Assembly (NCBI GenBank): GCA_020438595.1
Contig: JAGQUI010000021.1
Location: 1 to 15,331, forward strand
DNA from: Propionibacteriaceae bacterium
Lineage (GTDB): Bacteria > Actinomycetota > Actinomycetes > Propionibacteriales > Propionibacteriaceae
DNA: 15,331 bases
Direction of reading: 5' to 3'
The notes under the pieces were generated by a model that worked only from the letters and a program-made list of their open reading frames with translations, ran no database searches and was not told the origin of the DNA. Made by a program: the position numbers and the translations under genes. Shown here in pieces: positions 12,524 to 15,331 of the stretch (position 1 is its first letter; each line of letters begins with the position of its first letter).

Positions 12524-13299
12524 CAGGCGGCCCACCGGGCGGCGATGTCGTTGACCACGCGGCCGTCCACGATCTCGACGTGCCGCTCGCACCACTCGGC
12601 GACGCCCGCATCGTGCGTGACGACCACCAGGCTGGCGCCCGCGTCGCTGGTCGCCGCGGTGAGGACGCGCATCACCTCGGCGCCGGTGGCCTGGTCGAGC
12701 GCGCCGGTCGGCTCGTCGGCCAACACCACGGCCGGGTCGGCGACCATCGCCCGCGCGATCGCGACCCGGTGCTCCTGCCCGCCGGACAGCTGCCCGGGAC
12801 GCCGCTTCTCCAGCCCGGCCAGGCCGAGCCGGTACAGCCAGTCGGCGGCCCGGCCCAGCGCCTCGGCCCGGGGGCGCCCGAGCAGCAGCAGCGGCAGCGC
12901 CACGTTCTCCAGCGCGGGCAGTTCGGGCAGCAGCTGGCCGTCCTGGAACACGAAGCCCATGTGTTGCAGCCGCAGCCGGCTGCGCGCCGCGTCCGAGGAC
13001 AGCGAGACCGGCACGTCGCCGAGGCTGACGTCGCCCGCGTCCGGACGCAGGATGCCCGCCAGGCAGTGCAGCAGCGTGGACTTGCCCGACCCGGACGGCC
13101 CCATCACGGAGACCGACTGGCCGAGCGGGATGTCGATGCTGACCCCGTCGAGCGCGTGGACGTCGCCGAAGGACTTCGAGATACCGCGGGCGCTCAGGGC
13201 GCGTCGGCTCCCGACGTCGTCGCGGCGGTTGACGGCATCCCGGAGGACACCGGGGTCTGCGGGCAGCGGGGCGGAAGGGGTGAGGTCGCGTTCGTTCAT
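12523..13299 (-). CDS. ABC transporter ATP-binding protein (LolD/MacB-type)
   Basis: A 258-residue ATPase that would energise the coupled FtsX-like permease at the cytoplasmic membrane face. Walker A GPSGSGKST (residues 67-75), Q-loop VFQD (Gln119), signature LSGGQEHRVAIARA (from 171), Walker B VVLADEP with catalytic Glu196, and the switch THD (His229) are all intact. The signature is followed by Glu-His instead of the more usual Gln-Gln/Arg. There is an N-terminal extension of about 30 polar residues before the first beta strand, so a shorter product is conceivable. ATG 13299 is favoured over an in-frame TTG at 13311. No SD is visible; a degenerate leaderless-type element (TTGGCT, 6 nt, ATG) precedes it. 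Divergent from the two-component operon. Confidence 0.93.
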   Translation of the reverse strand: MNERDLTPSAPLPADPGVLRDAVNRRDDVGSRRALSARGISKSFGDVHALDGVSIDIPLGQSVSVMGPSGSGKSTLLHCLAGILRPDAGDVSLGDVPVSLSSDAARSRLRLQHMGFVFQDGQLLPELPALENVALPLLLLGRPRAEALGRAADWLYRLGLAGLEKRRPGQLSGGQEHRVAIARAMVADPAVVLADEPTGALDQATGAEVMRVLTAATSDAGASLVVVTHDAGVAEWCERHVEIVDGRVVNDIAARWAA

Positions 13300-13311
13300 G
13301 GATCCAGCCAA
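13300..13311 (-). promoter_or_regulatory. Possible weak leaderless-type -10 element for the ABC operon
   Basis: On the minus strand TTGGCT (13311-13306) plus 6 nt (GGATCC) leads to the ATPase ATG. It departs from TANNNT at the second base, which would fit a weak promoter needing activation by the regulator bound at the upstream palindrome. It resembles the TAGGCT-N6 element of the divergent kinase gene. Confidence 0.3.
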
Positions 13312-13357
13312 CCGCGGGCGGACCGTCGGCTCACGGGCGCAGGCCGGCGTCCTGCGG

Positions 13358-13373
13358 GTAGTGCCAGCACTAC
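13358..13373. promoter_or_regulatory. Perfect palindrome GTAGTGCCAGCACTAC, probable response-regulator operator
   Basis: Two perfect 7-bp arms (GTAGTGC and GCACTAC) surround a CA centre. The site lies in the 130-bp divergent region between the ABC operon and the kinase/regulator operon. Its centre is about 64.5 bp upstream of the kinase start codon and about 66.5 bp upstream of the ATPase start codon. Short inverted repeats at this distance are typical of NarL/LuxR-type activators. The binding protein is inferred to be the regulator encoded at 14683. Confidence 0.6.
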
Positions 13374-13417
13374 CGGACGCTCGCCCGCGCGCTCTCCCCC
13401 GCAGGGTCGGCCACCCC

Positions 13418-13429
13418 TAGGCTGGCCGG
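13418..13429 (+). promoter_or_regulatory. Leaderless-type -10 element for the histidine kinase gene
   Basis: TAGGCT (13418-13423), 6 nt (GGCCGG), then the GTG start codon at 13430. TAGGCT is a good actinobacterial -10 hexamer. No Shine-Dalgarno precedes the GTG and no -35 is recognisable, consistent with an activated leaderless promoter. Confidence 0.6.
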
Positions 13430-14623
13430 GTGACCACGCAGAGCCCGCTCGCCGACGCCGAGTTCCGGAGTCGGCTCGCGGCGCCGCACAACCCGCTGCT
13501 GATGCTGGTCCATCCGATCGGCTGGCGGGCGGTGGCGTACTGCTTCACCTCGATCGTGGGCGGCGTACTCGCCCTGCTCGCCGCGATCTTCGGAGTGCTG
13601 GTGCTGCCGCTGGTGACCTGGGCGACGGCCAACGTCGAACGGGGCCGACTGGTCGTCCTCGGCCTGCCGCGGCTCACCCCGCTGCCGCGCTCCCGCGTCC
13701 GGCACCCCTGGGACGCGCGCGGCTTCAGCGACGGAAATCTCGCCGTGTGGGGCATCACCGTCCTGTTCGGGCTGGTGGACGCCATCCCGGGCTCGATCCT
13801 CGCGCTGCTGGTGCTGTCCCTGGCCTCCACGGTGGTCGGGATGGTGGCGAACCTCGAGTGGGGCATCGACCTCGCCCTGACCGGCGGCGGGTTGGCGATC
13901 GTCCTTGTCATCGGGCTGTACGTGGCGTGGGCGCTCGCCGCCGCGCAGGCGATCATGGTCGACATCCAGCTGCGGCCGCACTCCGAGCTCAGCCGCCAGG
14001 TGGACGAGCTGACCGCCTCCCGCCGGAACCTCGTGGACGTGTTCGCGGCGGAGCGGCGGCGGATCGAGCACGACCTGCACGACGGCGCCCAACAGCACCT
14101 CGTGCTGCTCAGCATGCAGCTGGGCGAGGCCGAGTACGCGCTCGGCCGGGGTGATCTGGACGGGGCGAGGCGCGCGCTGCAGTCGGCCCAGACGTCCGTC
14201 GAGGCCGCGACCACGACCCTGCGCGAAACCATCCGCGGGATCCACCCGCAACTGCTCACCGACCGCGGGCTGGTCGCAGCCGTCGGCGAGTTGGCCGGAC
14301 GCCAGCCGCTCACCGTCCGGGTGGAGGTGACCGGCGACCGGACGCCGGGGGAGCAGACATCGCTTGCCGCGTACTACCTGGTCAGCGAGGCATTCACGAA
14401 CCTGGCCAGGCACGCGCAGGCATCCGCGGCGACGGTCCGGCTGGACCTCGCCGACCCGCTGCTGGTCGAGGTGTACGACGACGGGGTGGGCGGGGCGCAG
14501 GTGCGTCCGGGGCACGGCCTGAGCGGCCTGGTCGAGTGGACGCGGGCCCTCGGCGGCGACTTCTGGCTGTCGAGCCCGCCCGGAGGCCCGACGCGGCTGC
14601 GGGCGAGCTTCCCGAACCGCTGA
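13430..14623 (+). CDS. Sensor histidine kinase, HisKA_3 type (NarL-family partner)
   Basis: A 397-residue membrane sensor kinase. The N-terminal half is a membrane sensor domain with about four hydrophobic segments: one near residues 30-65, two within about 105-145 and one at about 150-175; this resembles the putative-sensor domain often paired with this kinase class. A short helix (ELSRQVDELTASRRNLVDVFAAERRRIE) leads to the phosphoacceptor motif DLHDGAQQHL with His217. The ATPase domain follows, with the N-box EAFTNLARHA (Asn324) and the G-box VYDDGVGG, ending with the glycine-rich GHGLSGLVEW and LSSPPGGPTRL blocks. Signal unknown; with little extracellular sequence it may sense an envelope event or the transporter itself. 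The start is a GTG fixed by the adjacent -10 element. The regulator gene follows after 59 bp. Confidence 0.93.
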   Translation: MTTQSPLADAEFRSRLAAPHNPLLMLVHPIGWRAVAYCFTSIVGGVLALLAAIFGVLVLPLVTWATANVERGRLVVLGLPRLTPLPRSRVRHPWDARGFSDGNLAVWGITVLFGLVDAIPGSILALLVLSLASTVVGMVANLEWGIDLALTGGGLAIVLVIGLYVAWALAAAQAIMVDIQLRPHSELSRQVDELTASRRNLVDVFAAERRRIEHDLHDGAQQHLVLLSMQLGEAEYALGRGDLDGARRALQSAQTSVEAATTTLRETIRGIHPQLLTDRGLVAAVGELAGRQPLTVRVEVTGDRTPGEQTSLAAYYLVSEAFTNLARHAQASAATVRLDLADPLLVEVYDDGVGGAQVRPGHGLSGLVEWTRALGGDFWLSSPPGGPTRLRASFPNR

Positions 14624-14682
14624 GCCCAACGGGGCCGCCCCGGCCGGTGTGAGAGGATCGGGCTGGCCCGGAAGGAGACAGG

Positions 14683-15331
14683 ATGCGAGTGCTGGTTGCC
14701 GACGACGCGGCCCTGATCCGGGCGGGGCTGGTGGGGCTCCTGGAGCGTGCGGGGCACCAGGTCGTCGCCGAGGCGGCGGACGCGCCGGAGCTGCTCGCGC
14801 GGTGCCTGCGGCTGGCCGCCACCGAGGGCCTGCCCGACCTGGTCATCGCGGACGTGCGGATGCCTCCGTCCATGACCGACGACGGCCTGCGGGCGGCCGT
14901 CCAGCTGCGCGAGGCCTACCCCGACCTGCCGGTGCTGATGCTCAGCCAGTACGTGGCCCCGGCCTACGCGGCCACGCTGCTGGAGGCGCGCGCGTCCGCG
15001 GGGCTGGGCTACCTGCTCAAGGAGCGGGTGGGCCGGGTGGCCGACTTCCTGCGCTCGGTCGAGCTCGTCGCCGCCGGCGGCGTGGTGGTCGACCCCGAGG
15101 TGGTCGGCCAACTGCTCAACGCCCGGCGCGGCGACCCGGTGCTGGGCCGGCTCACCCCGCGCGAGCTGGAGGTGCTCTCGCTGATGGCCAACGGCGCGTC
15201 CAACACCCAGATTGCCGAACAGCTCGTGGTCACGCCCGCCGCGGTGGCCAAGCACGTCGCGAACATCTTCGCCAAGCTCGGCCTCGGCCCGAATGAGGAG
15301 AACCGCCGCGTCCGGGCCGTCCTGGCCTACC
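14683..15331 (+). CDS. NarL/FixJ-family response regulator (3' end cut by window)
   Basis: The frame from ATG 14683 is open to the window end, giving 216 residues without a stop, so the last residues are missing. The receiver domain has the acidic pair Asp7-Asp8, the phosphoacceptor Asp57 (LVIADVRMP), the Ser in LMLSQY and the Lys in YLLKERV. A LuxR-type DNA-binding domain follows: LTPRELEVLSLMANGASNTQIAEQLVVTPAAVAKHVANIFAKLGL. The SD AAGGAG (14672-14677) lies 5 nt before ATG. It is the partner of the upstream kinase and is predicted to bind the palindrome at 13358-13373. The window edge lies close to the expected C-terminus. Confidence 0.93.
   Translation, partial: MRVLVADDAALIRAGLVGLLERAGHQVVAEAADAPELLARCLRLAATEGLPDLVIADVRMPPSMTDDGLRAAVQLREAYPDLPVLMLSQYVAPAYAATLLEARASAGLGYLLKERVGRVADFLRSVELVAAGGVVVDPEVVGQLLNARRGDPVLGRLTPRELEVLSLMANGASNTQIAEQLVVTPAAVAKHVANIFAKLGLGPNEENRRVRAVLAY

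Noticed and set aside
10809..12611. 600-residue minus-strand frame over the ABC permease and repeat cluster 4
   Set aside because: It is out of frame with the FtsX-like permease and reads through the repeats and the riboswitch; the composition is a GC shadow.
14623..14682. Separate promoter or terminator between the kinase and regulator genes
   Set aside because: The 59-bp gap has only GC-rich short self-complementarity (GGGGC/GCCCC with a one-base loop) and a good SD; nothing supports ending or starting a transcript there.

Overview
The window is high-GC DNA with strong third-position GC bias, dense gene packing and several TANNNT-N6/7-ATG (leaderless-type) starts, which points to an actinomycete (Actinomycetota). 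Propionibacteriales or a relative is a guess from general gene content, not shown by the sequence. I see no rRNA, tRNA, CRISPR array, phage gene or transposase.

Layout. (1) 1-361: 3' end of a transglutaminase-like protein. (2) 692-2881: a GH65 disaccharide phosphorylase. (3) 3138-4643 (-): a lid-less Hsp70-family ATPase, divergent from 4798-5334 (DUF2199-like) and 5342-6046 (a DUF6191-like segment fused in frame to a DinB-like domain). (4) 6365-7324 (-): a patatin-like phospholipase, sharing a 53-bp promoter region with a divergent zinc-finger rhomboid protease (7378-8298). (5) 8261-8881 (-): an ECF sigma factor, with a probable membrane anti-sigma/sigma-associated protein (9070-9720, -) encoded upstream of it. 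(6) 9790-10812 (-): a TerC/Alx-family membrane protein preceded by a well-formed yybP-ykoY (Mn2+) riboswitch with its own promoter. (7) 11141-13299 (-): an ABC permease/ATPase pair, divergent from a NarL-type two-component system (13430-14623 kinase; 14683-window end regulator). A perfect palindrome lies almost exactly midway between the two divergent starts.

Four intergenic gaps (about 391-570, 2897-3106, 6065-6351 and 10971-11139) are filled with a 23-25 bp repeat family built on the half-sites GGGGACGGTTCC and CCGGTTC. Copies occur in direct and inverted orientation and form long hairpins. Two clusters, about 8 kb apart, share a nearly identical ~70-bp palindromic module. All four clusters lie beyond gene 3' ends, two of them between convergent genes, so they could act as bidirectional terminators or REP-like elements. 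No mobilising enzyme is visible here.

The clearest regulatory logic is: Mn2+ riboswitch controlling terC; NarL-type regulator palindrome controlling both the ABC operon and its own kinase operon; and a linked sigma/anti-sigma pair. The rest are largely independent single-gene or two-gene units.
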